60,000 nucleotides of DNA, from assembly GCA_014529385.2 (NCBI GenBank), contig CM043944.1:65370248-65430247 (forward strand), in the 5' to 3' direction. The notes under the pieces are model-generated. The model ran no database searches and was not told the DNA's origin. It was given only the letters and a program-made list of their open reading frames with translations. This document shows positions 1 to 11,146 of the stretch, one piece after another. The first letter of the stretch is position 1. Each line of letters begins with the position of its first letter. The DNA comes from Adiantum capillus-veneris. Its lineage: Eukaryota; Streptophyta; Polypodiopsida; Polypodiales; Pteridaceae. A program made the position numbers and the translations under genes.

Positions 1-541
1 ATACATAGGCCAAGTGCCAAGAAGAAGAAGGAGAAGGTCGAAACCATGTCCGCAACCTACAACCAACCCACAACAACAAAATGGAAGGAGCTCTACACAA
101 AAGAGAATCAACACTATTCTACTTTGAGAATCGGGTAACTCAAGTCACCGAGGTAATTATCACAGTCAGTTTTCAAGTCGCACCTGATGCTGCAGCACAG
201 ATAACGGAAGCATTGGCTCACACTCTCACTAGAGAAACTAGGGATCTACTGAGTTTGTTTCAGGAAACAACACCACCCTCTCCCACAAGCTTGGACAGTG
301 ACTAAGCACCTCTAAGCTTCACATGAATCAGTACAACCTACCTTAAGACAGGTCACACATACCAACACGTGTACGCTCAATCAAGGTAATACTGGATTTG
401 AAGGCTCACTACCAGCACGTCATTGACACCATGCTGGGTGGGGAGCGAGTTTTTGAGGTTCTGGCATCAGATCAACCATTTGTCCTACCTTTGGTACAAG
501 GCAATGTACCGTTTGAAGTTTTAATCTATGTCCTAGTATAA
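1..541 (+). pseudogene. Remnants of leader ORFs upstream of gag in E1
   Basis: Three short open stretches lie before gag in different frames. The first, frame 2 from base 2, has a basic run of six arginines (PRRRRRRS). A second starts with Met-Ser-Ala-Thr at 46. The third, 81-305 (74 codons), contains FQVAP. E2 has the same marks in the same order upstream of its gag: a basic PRKRKSK segment, MSAT and GFQVAP. This suggests homologous leader coding sequence now broken by frameshifts. A further open stretch at 386-541 has no clear counterpart. Ogre elements are known to carry an extra ORF before gag; whether this is related cannot be told here. Function unknown. Confidence 0.5.
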
Positions 542-625
542 GAGGGTATACACGCCTCCTTGTAAAGAAGAAAAAAAACTTTTGCAAGTTAAGCAGTGTG
601 TCTTTCTAGCTCTCTCTCAGTAATC

Positions 626-2118
626 ATGGCAAGTGTAGCATTTCCAACATTTAAAGGAAACAAGGGGAGGATTTGGTAACAAACTTCCTAGATAACTTTG
701 AAGTAGCATGTGTAGTGAGCAACAAAGATACGGATGAATCCCGGGTTAGAATCTTTAAGCATCTCATGAAGCTAGAAGCTAGATCATGGTACAATGCACT
801 TTCACAAGCAACCAAGGATGACTGGGAACCCTTAAAAACCACTTTTAAGAGGCGCTTTGGGGGAGGTACCACTTCAGAAAAGTTGTGGGACAAGTTGAGA
901 GACTTGAAGCAGGAGGGTCTTTTAGAATATGCCACCTATGAGTCCAAATTTGTGGATTTGTGGGAACGGTGGGTTGAGTCACTGGCTAGGGGGGAAGCTA
1001 CACCCGATTTCCTAAAAAAAGATCGGTTCATGCATGGCTTATGGCCGCTTCTCAAGGAAAAGGTAAAAGGTAGATTCCCGGCTACGTACGAGTTAGCCGT
1101 TGATATTGCTCGCCTTAAAGACAAGAAGCTGCGAATGAAAGCCAAAGAAACCGAGTCAATAGAATCAGGAACATCGCGTCGACGAGCAACTACGACAACC
1201 ACCATTCCACCACCACCACCACCGGCTCTTGGGGTAAGAGATGACCAACGAGATATGTTGGCCCATATTATTGACCAACTGCAGAATTTGTCTGTCCACT
1301 TAATACAACAAGGGAGGAGTCAAGAAAGAGATCAAGACCTTGGAAGAGCATGACGACAAAACAGGGAGTATCATTGCTACAACTGCGGAGAAGACGGTCA
1401 CGGTATGTACTACTGTCCCAAACCCTGACAAAACTATAATAGAGGAGGTAGGAGGAACCAATTGTCACCCCCTAGAGAAAGAACACCCCCACCCCGAGCA
1501 CCACCCCCACCAACACAAATTCTACGTCCACCCCAGACACCACTACAAGCATCCATCCCACCTCTTTCACCAACCCCACCACCTGATCGCCCTGTAAACA
1601 TCATAAGGCTAGAAGAGAAAGGAAAAGCCATAGTAGTGGATCCACCTAGAGCAAAGGAGAGGGACAAGGGTAAGGAGAAGGTAACCTTTTTAGAACCACT
1701 TGAAGCCATGACTGTGAAAAGAGCTAGGAGGGAGAAAGCTACACAATCAGATGATGAGAGAAGCATGAGAGGAGAAACTAGCAAGAAGCCATCGAGGCCA
1801 CGACGGAAATTGGGCATCACCGACTTCAAGCTAGGGGAAAGTTCTAAGCCCTATGATCTAACATTGGATGTGGCAGAGCAAGGACCGAAGATTACATGGC
1901 CACAGCTGCTACATCTTGTACCTAAAGTAAGGCGACAATGGTCTAAAATGGTAAGTACAAGACGCTCCAAAACAAAGGTAGCCGGAGCAATTTCGGGATG
2001 CAACATGGATGACATCCTTCCAATTGTCGACGTAAACATAAAAGGAAAGAGGGTTGGAAACACCTACATTGATGGAGGTGCACAAATCTGTGTAATGAGC
2101 GAAGCTATGATGCTTTGA
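626..2118 (+). pseudogene. gag: gag and start of protease of E1, broken by a frameshift and three TGA codons
   Basis: Gag is the structural protein that packages retrotransposon RNA. ATG 626 is chosen because E2 starts the same way (Met-Ala-Ser, then a Phe-Pro-Thr-Phe motif). One base appears lost near 655-664, moving into the frame that stays open from 661 to TGA 1351. The capsid part has a retrotrans_gag signature (RSWYNAL, KLWDKLRDLKQ, YESKFVDLW). Directly after TGA 1351 the same frame encodes a CX2CX4HX4C zinc knuckle (about 1375-1416), then TGA 1426, a Pro-rich spacer (about 1465-1590), a basic Lys/Arg region and the protease active site IDGGAQ near 2071. A third TGA ends the segment at 2116. 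The stops fit CGA-to-TGA decay, but see the finding on the first one. Confidence 0.88.
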
Positions 2119-4797
2119 TTAGGGCTCGAGGTTGACAGGCCTTCTCCATGCAAGGCAAAGATGGCAAACAACGCAAAAGTAAAGTGTGTGGGTGTGGTAA
2201 GTGTCGTGAAAATCAAAGCTTTCAACACTGAGGTAGAGGTAGATGTTTTTGTAATGCCTACTAAGGGGGAGGGCTATCCACTAATTTTGGGAAGGCCATG
2301 GTTGATGGCCATGAAGGCAAAACAGGACTGGGGTACTGGCCTTCTACTCATGACCGGTAAGAAAGGGGAGACAATCTACTACGACATGAGGATTGGCAAG
2401 CAGAAGCAAATGAATCTGGAAACATTGGCAGATGAAACCACTAGCGAATCTTCCAGTTCTGAGGAGGAGACCACATCCACCGACGAAAGTGACAGTTCCA
2501 TTGATGTGATGGGTATCATTATGAAGGATCCACAAAGAGTAAGCACAACTGGTGATCCATCACCAAAAGGGCAACCCAATGAAGAAGAGAGAAAATCACC
2601 TGGCCTAGGAGGAAGTAGGTTGAAGGGTATGTTGTCTACGGAATTAACACTTGAAGAGAAAGATAGTTTTTTGCAAATGTTGATGGGATTTCCTAACCTG
2701 TTCATTGACAACTATGAAAGAATCACAGGCATTACAGTGGTGGAACATCATATTAAGCTGAAGGAAGGGGTAAAACCAGTTGTGCAAAAGCTACGACGAT
2801 TGGGGGTCATACAAGAAAAGGCACTCTTGGCCGAGGTAAGGAAACTGCTGAAGGCAGGATTCATCTATCCTGTAGAAAACTATGAATGGGTGTCACCCGT
2901 AGTGGTGACGCCTAAAAAGAATGGTAAGTGGAGGGTCTGTGTTGACTACAAACCACTAAATGCAGCTACAAAGAGAGACCACTTTCCTCTCCCTTTCTTG
3001 GATGAAATTCTGAATGAAGTAACGGGTTTTGAATGCTATACCGTCTGTGATGGTTATTCTGGATACTTTCAAATACGCATAGCCTTGGAAGATCAGCTAA
3101 AAACCACTTTTATCACGCCATGGGGTTGTTTTGCATACAGGGTTATGCCATTTGGTCTCACAAATGCACCTGCCACATTCCAAAGATATGTCACATATGT
3201 TTTTCAACCGTTCTTTGGAACATACATAAGAGTGTTCATTGATGATTTTTGTATATATAGCTCCCGTATTTCACATTTAGAAAAGGTAACTGAAGGTTTG
3301 GCCAGGTTGCAGAGCCTAGGTGGGCAATTAAATGTGGATAAATGCCACATTGGGGAGAGTAAAGTCATTCTACTAGGCCATGAAATTTCAGCAAAAGGTA
3401 TTAACGCCGACCCAAGTAAGGTGTCTGCACTCATAGCCCTACCTTCACCAATGATCACACGTCAATTGGTCTCTTTTCTACAGAAGGTGAGTTGCTTAAG
3501 TAGATTCATACATCTACTATCACAACTTGTTCTACCACTGCAACAACTCACTCAAAGATCAACTTTCACTTGGGACGAGGAAAGCGAACATCACTACAAC
3601 AAGGTAAAGGAGGTCTTAGCCACTGTACCAACTATCTCACGACCTAAGTGGGATGAAAATTTCTATGTCACCTCAAGTGTTGGTGATGACTCATTGGGGG
3701 TTGTGATACTCCAAAAGGATATGACGACATCTTTCATGAGGCCAATCTACTTCTCTAGTCGAATGATGACAGCAGGAGAGAAAGGTTTCACCCATGTGGA
3801 ACACTTAGTCCTAGCTCTTAGATTTGCAACTACAGAGTTTAGGTCATATTTGCTGCCTAAGCAATTTGTGATTCTAACCACGGATGAAATATTTCCCTAT
3901 GTTGTACAACACATGGATGTGTCTGCTAGAATTACTAAATGGCTAGTTCGTCTGCAAGAGTTTGACTACACGGTACAGGTAGAAAGCACGACAAGGGCAA
4001 GTTTGGGGGGACTCATGACCTACCAAGTCTTTGAAAGGAAGGAGAAGCAATCTAAGGAAGGAGAAGTCCGATTACCTCCAGTACCACCGATGGTAGAAGG
4101 AGCATACTCTCTCTACTTTGATGGAGCCTACAAGCGAGCGTCCGACAAAGCAGCTGCAGGCATAGTGGTCTTTGATGACAAAGGGACAAAGGTATTTTCG
4201 TTGGGCCAATTGGTAGATTCACATTCTAACAATGAAGCTGAGTATGCAGCACTAACCAAGGGTCTACAATGGTGCGTCTCGCAAGGTGTACAACGCCTTA
4301 ATGTATTTGGGGATGCTCTACTTCTGGTAAGGCAAGTAAATGGAGCATGGACATGCAAGAATCCTAGTTTAAGGACTCATTTAAGTGGTGTAAAAACCTT
4401 GTTGGGTAAGTTTGAAGAAGTTCAAATACACCATATCCCAAGGGCTCAAAACCAAGAAGCAAATGCCCTAGCAAGTGAAAGACTACAGGAAGTGGTGGTT
4501 GGAGCAATAAAACTAAAGCTCCCTCTATTTCAAGGAAGTGATGCCTTGCCTGACATCATGCATTTTTTGGAAACAGGGGAATGCTCATCAGATTTAACAA
4601 AGGGACAGAAGCAATGGCTGACGCGGAAGGCCACAAGGTATCGACTCATCAATGACGGTTTGTACTGTAAGGGTAAGGACCAAATAGTCAGGAAGGTCCC
4701 TCTCTCTCAGGAAATCACGGGAGTAATTGCTAGCTGTCACGACGGGGTTTGTGGTGGTCACTTTGCCCTAGACATAACAAGTAGGAAAATCTTGTAG
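2119..4797 (+). pseudogene. pol: pol of E1: protease end, reverse transcriptase, RNase H, archaeal-type RNase H, integrase start
   Basis: This is open from 2161 to TAG 4795. In the 878-codon stretch from 2161, the protease tail has LILGRPWL near residue 40. Reverse transcriptase spans roughly 240-430, with the palm motif FIDD near residue 360. The first RNase H begins near 500; where related enzymes have TDAS it reads TSSV, so a catalytic aspartate is gone, while its Glu (VEHL) and a later Asp (TTDE) remain. The second, archaeal-type RNase H starts near 650 with LYFDGA, NNEAEY and FGDALL; the fourth acidic position reads EANALAS where ADALA is usual. The His residues of the integrase zinc finger lie just before the stop. 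Degeneration of the first RNase H beside a better-kept second one is expected in the Tat clade. Confidence 0.92.
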
Positions 4798-5883
4798 GCA
4801 GGCTTCATATGGCCTAGCCTCAACCGTGATGTACACCATTGGTGCAAAACGTGTAAGTTGTGTCAAAAGGCCGGCACTAGGTCACTTATGCCTCAACCAC
4901 AGAAACCTATTCTCTCATATGGCCCATTTGAAAAATGGGGTATCGATGCCATTGGGCCATTACCTAGCGCCAACTCAGGAAAATTCTACATTATCATGGG
5001 GGTCGACTACATGACTAGATGGGCAGAGGCTACAGCCACCACTAGAATCACAGCGGTAGAGGTAGCTAAATTTATCTACGAGCACATATGCTGTAGGTTT
5101 GGCACACCTTTAGAGATCATCTCTGATAGAGGGCCAAGTTTCAGAGCAGACTTGGTAGGAGAATTAATGCAGAAACTGGGCATTACAAGGAGGCACTCTT
5201 CACCATATTACCCTCAATGTAATGGCCTGGTTGAAAAGGTAAATGGAATGATTTCTAAAATTATTACCAAGCAGGTAAACAATCATCCTAGAGACTAGGA
5301 TAAGTATCTACTACCAGCTTTATGGGCCTACAGAACTTCATTTCGTACATCCTTGGGATTCACACCGTATCATCTAGTATTTGGTAAGGAAGCAATCTTG
5401 CCCATTGAAGTGCAACTACAAAGTCTCAGAGTAATGGCAAGCCAGCTTTAACAACCCAACATGCATTTGAGAGATCACATCATCAACTTGGAAAGACTGC
5501 AGCTGGACAGAGAAGAAGCAATAAACTATTATGCAGCATAAGCAGAGCATAGACGGCTTAGCTTTAACGAGCATCTCCGGGAAAAAGAATTGAAGAAAGG
5601 AATGTTGGTGCTCCGCTACGACAATCGCTTCGACACGCGCAAGGATAAGAAACTCCTACTCCGATGGGAAGGTCCTTTCATCATCAGGAAAAAGTATGCC
5701 AATGGAAGCTACCAGCTTATGGAGGCTGATGGAAAACTTCATAAAACCAGGGTAAATGGTTGGCGACTGAAACCTTATTTTCTTCGATTTCACCAGGCTC
5801 CACCAATTGACATTCCAGATAAGGACACACCATCAGCCGCCACCTCTGACGATAATGATCAAACAGATGAGCTAGAGACATGA
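4798..5883 (+). pseudogene. pol: Integrase of E1, interrupted by stops
   Basis: Integrase inserts the DNA copy into the genome. The paired cysteines of the HHCC zinc finger (WCKTCKLCQ) lie at about 4840-4865. The catalytic triad is visible as GIDAIGP (near 4942), SDRGPSF (near 5125) and GLVEKVNG (near 5227). TAG 5296, TAA 5449 and TAA 5539 break the C-terminal half. A last open part (5590-5883) has the SH3-like GPF-x-I-x-KK-x-x-x-GSYQL pattern common at the integrase C-terminus, then an acidic tail. No chromodomain is visible. The polypurine tract follows immediately. Confidence 0.9.
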
Positions 5884-5895
5884 ATGCCTCTAGCC

Positions 5896-5911
5896 AAAAG
5901 GGGAGGGCTAA
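5896..5911 (+). other. Polypurine tract of E1
   Basis: AAAAGGGGAGGGCTAA lies directly before the LTR start TGATGGGGG. E2 has the closely similar GGGGGAGGGCTAA in the same place, which fixes the LTR boundary in both. It primes plus-strand DNA synthesis. Confidence 0.8.
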
Positions 5912-7104
5912 TGATGGGGGCTTTTCACAAGCCAAGCTCCCATACCCCTCTTCTCTCGTCCCCACCCCATGAAAACCCCCTCTTAGGGAGGGAGTGATAA
6001 AAGGCATTGGAAAAAGTAAGAAAAAATAAATTATGATTATGTAAATATATAAGAAAGGTAAAATAGGCCACCTCATGCCTGCGGGGTAGCCCATCCCCAC
6101 CTTGCCTCCTTTTTCTTCACTATTGCCCCGCCGTGTGCCCCTTTTCCTCTCCTCCACTCAAAAGGTGAACCCCCTCTCTCTTCCCCTTGTCCTTTCTCCT
6201 TTCTCTCTCCCCTCAAGCTACCCCACCTCTCACCAATAATGCATTATAACTCACCAATAATGTACCAACTCACATGCAACTTACCCTATCTTCCAAAATA
6301 GTATACCCCACCCCCTCTTTCTCTCTCCTATCATATCCCATGACCCAAATACACCCCCCTCTCTCTAAAGGGCGCCATGTCTCTTGTCTTGTAGATAAAT
6401 AACCTCCCCCACACTCACACACCCTCAGTTTCACTGAAAAAAGTGCCCACAGACCCATCCCCACCCGGTGGTTACCTGATTTTTCTTGTGTTCACACACA
6501 TCTGCACACAGATTCACCTCTGAATACACTCCCCTCTCTCCCCTCTTGTAATTACTTTATTCTCCATGTCACCTCTCACTTTTTTTCATCAACCCATCTC
6601 TCTCTCTTAGTCTCTCTCTCATGAGACTGCTGTTCTGGCACATATACACACAGCCAGACAAGTGGGGCCCACAGTCACATGGCCTATGTAGATAACGATT
6701 TCTTCATTTCTAAATTCTAGAATTTCTCCCCCCTCCTCCCCTATAGAAAGAGGGGTCACCATCACACTAAATACACACACAACATCACCAAAGAACACAC
6801 TATGCACTGTGTGTGCCTAGTGCACACACACACACCCACACCATCACCATCACCGCAATCACCATGCTTGTCTTGAGCATGACCTCTACACCCTTGGCTA
6901 TGGAAGATGAAGGGCAACTAAATGAAGGATGATGGCCATAATCCTCGTGCGAGTCTTCGCCATCAACTCCCACCTATCCGCCATGTGCTCTACCACTCTC
7001 TCCCTTCTCATTCCCCTACCCTATGCTCCCCATTTCATCGCCTAATTCTCTAAATAAAGCTTGAGGTCTTGTGAGTATGTTTTCTTGCAATGTTTTGCCC
7101 ATGT

Positions 7105-7184
7105 GAGGTGTGCGGAATCGCCACCTAGTTTTGTGTTTTGGAGTGAGCTTGTGTATGTGTGAAGGGTGTGCGGATTCACCATCC
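7105..7184 (+). promoter_or_regulatory. Paired GTGTGCGGATTCGCC motif in the E1 LTR
   Basis: Two copies, at about 7105-7126 and 7162-7184, match AGGTGTGCGGATTCGCCACC with few changes. The E2 LTR has the same pair, more widely spaced, in the same orientation relative to the element. Conservation in two diverged LTRs suggests a functional LTR part, perhaps within or near R. The role is unknown. Confidence 0.45.
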
Positions 7185-7224
7185 TTTTGTGATGCCTAAG
7201 TATTAAGCCGCTATACCCCCTCCC

Positions 7225-7227
<3 letters not shown>

Positions 7228-7262
<35 letters not shown>
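7228..7262 (+). repeat. (CT)n microsatellite in the E1 LTR
   Basis: An almost perfect CT dinucleotide run of about 35 bases. Confidence 0.95.
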
Positions 7263-7263
<1 letters not shown>

Positions 7264-7640
7264 TGATCTCATTCCCTTTCCTTTTCATCATTACTCCCAA
7301 GCATCCATCTCTCTTGGATGAAAAATTTGTTATGGTGGTGTGTTGTTTGCGTCCTAGCCGCTGAAGATAGGTGGTGCCCCCTGTTTGCTTTACCATGACA
7401 GGCTCGAGGCGCGCCATTCGGTCCCCTGTGTTTTAGAGGCCATCGGGGTTCGGGGTTCGCTTTGCTCCCGTCAGCGAGTAGCGGGTATCGACTAGAAGAA
7501 AATAAAAAAATGACCTGATTGAGACTTACATTAAATGTTATTTAATTTTATAATATTAAATGGATCTTTTTATTTCACCTTTCATTTCACATCATCACAT
7601 GTTTTGACTTCTCTTGCATTCTATTCTTTTAGAATGGTAA

Positions 7641-7673
7641 CTAGTATGTGACCCACGCATTGGTGCGGCCAAG
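7641..7673 (-). other. Helitron 3' terminus: hairpin plus CTAG
   Basis: On the minus strand this reads CCGCACCAATGCGTGG, a stem CCGCA/TGCG-GG with one bulged T and loop CCAA, then GTCACATA and CTAG before a host T. This matches the usual Helitron ending of a GC-rich hairpin about 10 bases before CTRR. Confidence 0.65.
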
Positions 7674-7935
7674 AAGGAGTATCATTCAATTTTGTGTAGC
7701 CCCCCCTCCCCCCTTCTTTAGAAGGATAACATGTGTAAATATTTTTTATGCATCCAATTGAAGGTAGTGACAACCATATCTTAAATGCTTTATTATGTGA
7801 AATAATGCATTATGGTATCAACCTAAATCACACTGACTTTGTGCGACAATAGAAAGTGCATAGAGAATTGAATGAACATAACAACTACATAACATAAACT
7901 TAAAAGACTACACATGAGGTTGGGAGGGGGGATGA

Positions 7936-8013
7936 AGAGAGAGAGAGAGAGAGTAGAGAATAAGTACATGGTTTTTTTTTACTTTAGAGAGAGAGAGAGA
8001 GAGAGAGAGAGAC
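7936..8013 (+). repeat. (GA)n microsatellites
   Basis: Two GA runs (about 7936-7954 and 7985-8013) are separated by a short stretch containing a T8 run. Confidence 0.95.
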
Positions 8014-8847
8014 GGGAAAAGGAAAACTAAAAGAAAAACAACAATCCACTTCCATTACTATAAGTAGTCTTTGTAAGCCCTAATATTCGTTTCTAAAGAA
8101 ACGTTTTTGCAAGCCACTAAATCTTAACTAACAAAACATCTGCAACTTCAAAACGACAGCCTTCGAAATGTTGCATTTGGTACTCGTAGAACCCATGGAC
8201 CCACACAATGAACGCTCCTACCAAAATGACGATGCCCATCTCACAGGGTGTATAATACAATCCTTCAATTCTCATATCTATCCCTATAAGAGTATTCTGC
8301 ATTGGCCGGCAAGCGATATCCGAGCTCGCGAACCCGTATGCGAGCTGAACCTGCATTACAATTCAAAGCCACACTGACATGAAAGTACCCTTGGAGTCCT
8401 CCAAAAAACTCATGCACTTCCATTAGAATGTTATCACGATAATAGTGATTCTTGCAAGCCAATTGGTTAATTACAATAAGTGCAATAACCAAAAAATATT
8501 TAAAAAAGCCTTGTGCTACATTGGTGTTCGTTACCTAACAACTTCAAAGCTTTCAATAATGTGTACTACATCATGCGTACGAAGTGGGCCTCTCCAACCA
8601 GGTGGATCTAAAATGAGAAAATTGTTAGTTTGAACACCAAGCTGGAAAATTTTCAAAGGATATACTTAGATCCTACCATAGATAAGAAACGGCGGATGAT
8701 GAAGCATCCAGCTAAACGTAGATACTGTCCAATGCCTTCTTTGACGTGGCATCTATAAATACAATATTTCAACCCCGTCCAAGAAACATCATAACATCAT
8801 CTTTTCATGACAATCGAAGTGTATAGAGAATTGAATCAACATAGCAA

Positions 8848-8880
8848 CTATAGTATGCGATCCACATGTTGGTGTAATCC
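8848..8880 (-). other. Second, decayed Helitron-like 3' terminus
   Basis: On the minus strand, ACACCAACATGTGGATCGCATACTA aligns with the terminus at 7641, differing mainly by C/T and G/A changes that weaken the stem, and ends CTATAG instead of CTAG. The sequences before each copy are also alike (a segment near 7850 and one near 8812 share AGAGAATTGAAT and ACATA-CAACTA), so about 1 kb may be an old duplication. Confidence 0.45.
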
Positions 8881-10084
8881 AAAAGAGCATACTATTGATA
8901 CCATTGAAACTTTGAAATTTGTAACAAAATCTTAGTTCTCGATCACTCATAGGCATGCATAAAGAGCTACACAAATCTACTCGTTTATGTGTACATAAGC
9001 CTTGAATTTTTAACATTTTCACATAATGAGATGGAAAAACATGAAAAATATCACGCATATGCAAAACTTAAAGTAGAGGCAACACATAGTTTTGAGATTT
9101 TAAGAAAAGAAAATAACTTCAAATGCAATACCAATAAACCTTCAAACAGAGACAGATCCTATTTACGATTTACATTTCCACTCCATGCAAAATGTCAAAA
9201 CTCTTAGGAAACAATCAACAAAATAGTTAGTGGCAAAGGATGCTTTGGTGGAGTTTCAATTGGTAATATATAATAACTATGTTAACATTCAAATTTCCAG
9301 CTACACTATCATACATCGATGACCCTTTTGTAAAAATAATCCCACAAACTCTATCATCTTGTTTGAACCTTCCACAATTAGGGTACATTATACATACTTT
9401 GTGGATACACATCATAAAAGGGTCTCAATGCTCCCTAATTTCCAAAAGCAAAGGGTTTCATAGGAGGAAGTTTGTTGTTTGCAAAGAGAAAACAAAATTT
9501 AGGCACGTGCATATGCATCAATACAATAAAATATCCCATTGAAGTGGTTTGATGTGCATGATCCCAATCTGAAGTTGTCTACAATGATCATTACGAACTA
9601 ATAACGGGGTCTGGAAAGTGCTACCCGATTATTTGACAGTGCATAAAGTGAACCAAATCTAAAGGAGTAAAACAATTTCTACTTGTAAACCTAAAGATAA
9701 CTTTCACAATGAAATGTAGATAGTGGAAAAATATCATGGAATCTATCAAGCTTTCAAGTATTTCATTGCAACGTCCTTGAAGCTCACATAGCTAAAGATA
9801 GTTGTAACAATGGAAGCCTCTTTTCTAAAAACATGCTACCTTATGTCCCCAAGCCACAATGGTAGTACCTCATATTGTTTTGACCAAAAATATCATCTCA
9901 ACCAAAGTCTCAAAACTTAATTTAAGTATACTCTATGGCTTCATGCCATGTAGCTCAAACAACACAAGTATAAAACAAAAAAAAACAACATGTTCACTAA
10001 TTTATCCTACCAACGCAGTTCAAAGCAAGGCATGCTTTAGTACATCAACATAGTGAATCCAATTAGCACACAAAAGTACGTGCT
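8881..10084 (-). other. Helitron interior, no gene recognised
   Basis: AT-rich sequence with frequent stops in all frames. No coding similarity or repeat structure stood out. It lies between the second hairpin and the cargo-like coiled-coil fragment. Confidence 0.5.
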
Positions 10085-10605
10085 TCAACTATTTCTAGTA
10101 GCTCGAGCCATCTTTGTCATCAATGCATTCAATCGATTCAGATGGACCTTGAGCCGGGTTACCTCTCCTTCTAAAGCAAGGACCTGGTCCTTAAGTGCAT
10201 CAATTTGGACTTGGATTTCCCTATTGGGCATGTGTGCTCCATGTGCACCAGCATGTTGAATTGATTCTCCTCAACCTGGGCCATTCCTCCATTGAAGCGT
10301 TGTGCACATAAACACACCCCATTGCGAAGGTCTACAATTTGTTGGCCATTCACTTCCTGAGCCACGTCCAAAAGTGCTTCCAAGTTTCGTTCAAAGTCCA
10401 ATTTCCTAGACTCACTACGGACAAAGAAGTCCCATAATGTAGCCATGAGTTCATGATTCCCATCATTTACCACAGGATTAATAGAAGAGGATCCCACGCA
10501 TTGAGCACTTCTCTTTGCCGCTCGAACATTGTCAAACCTTGGAGGAGTGGACTCAATACCATCCGACTTGGTCTCAACGATGGCATTTTTATTCATGTTT
10601 TCCAT
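10085..10605 (-). pseudogene. Cargo-like exon encoding an acidic then coiled-coil protein, one frameshift
   Basis: Open from ATG 10605, which follows a plausible splice acceptor (GGTACAG), through about 120 codons with ELMATLWDFFVRSESRKLDF and FERNLEALLDVAQEVNG. Near 10240 the frame must shift by one base to reach a clean second part (MPNREIQVQIDALKDQV, then a Leu/Val/Ile heptad pattern, ending ARATRNS and TGA at 10085). The second part looks like a coiled coil. The first half faintly recalls the tail of Myb/trihelix-type plant proteins, but I do not recognise the family. It lies on the Helitron strand, downstream of its helicase. Confidence 0.45.
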
Positions 10606-11146
10606 AGCTGTACCATTAAAAATTACATCACGATGCATATAAAGTTGAACTATGTGTCAACTACCACAAAGGAAGCAATCCCTTGCACAATATTACGAAC
10701 ATAACATCTTATCATAAAAAAAAACATAATCTACAAAAAGTATAAGAGGTGCAAGTTCAAGAAAAGACACAGAGAGACTTTAATGTTTTCCTCAAGAAAC
10801 ATGCATGATTTTCTCTCTTCCTTATTGCACATCTCTCTCTCTCTCTCTCTCTCTCAACATAGCAACCTATCCATTCACAAACTTGAGGATAAATGCATAG
10901 AATTGTTGTGCTTAAACAAAGATCTCTAAGATATGAACCTAATATCTTGGATCCCTCAAACTCAAATCGCAAGTGGAAAACTCTATTGCATAGAATTACA
11001 AAGTCATAATAAACACCAAGACATTTAGAAATGTATCCAGATTTTCAAAGAACATTGCCTAAAATGGATCACAAGCATGGCAAAGCTATTGATAGGTTTG
11101 TCATAGAAGCAAGCACAATCAAGGACATTATCATGCCACAAATGAT

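Larger units (their letters stand above)
1..7473 (+). mobile_element. Ty3/gypsy LTR retrotransposon E1, Tat lineage, decayed, 5' LTR outside the window
   Basis: The order is leader, gag, protease, reverse transcriptase, RNase H, a second archaeal-type RNase H, integrase, polypurine tract and 3' LTR. The second RNase H between the first one and integrase is the known hallmark of plant Tat-clade elements (Ogre/Retand relatives). The element is dead: gag has a frameshift near 660 and TGA codons at 1351, 1426 and 2116; pol has stops at 4795, 5296, 5449 and 5539. All seven stops can be explained by C-to-T or G-to-A changes. The 5' LTR and primer site would lie left of base 1. The gag-protease of E2 at 47-51 kb is clearly the same family, so the window holds two members in opposite orientation. 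Confidence 0.93.
5912..7473 (+). repeat. 3' LTR of E1 (about 1.56 kb)
   Basis: It starts TGATGG after the polypurine tract. The end is placed at CTCCCGTCA (7473) by comparison with the E2 LTR, which shares a GCGTCCTAGCCGC segment and a GGTGGTGCCCC segment near its end. The partner LTR is outside the window, so identity and target duplication cannot be tested. It holds CT-rich stretches, a possible poly(A) signal AATAAAG near 7052, a paired GTGTGCGGATTC motif and a (CT)n tract at 7228. The 167 bases from 7474 to the Helitron end hold no gene. Confidence 0.75.

Noticed and set aside
1434-1829. 131-codon minus-strand frame rich in Gly
   Set aside because: Antisense shadow of the Pro-rich gag spacer of E1.
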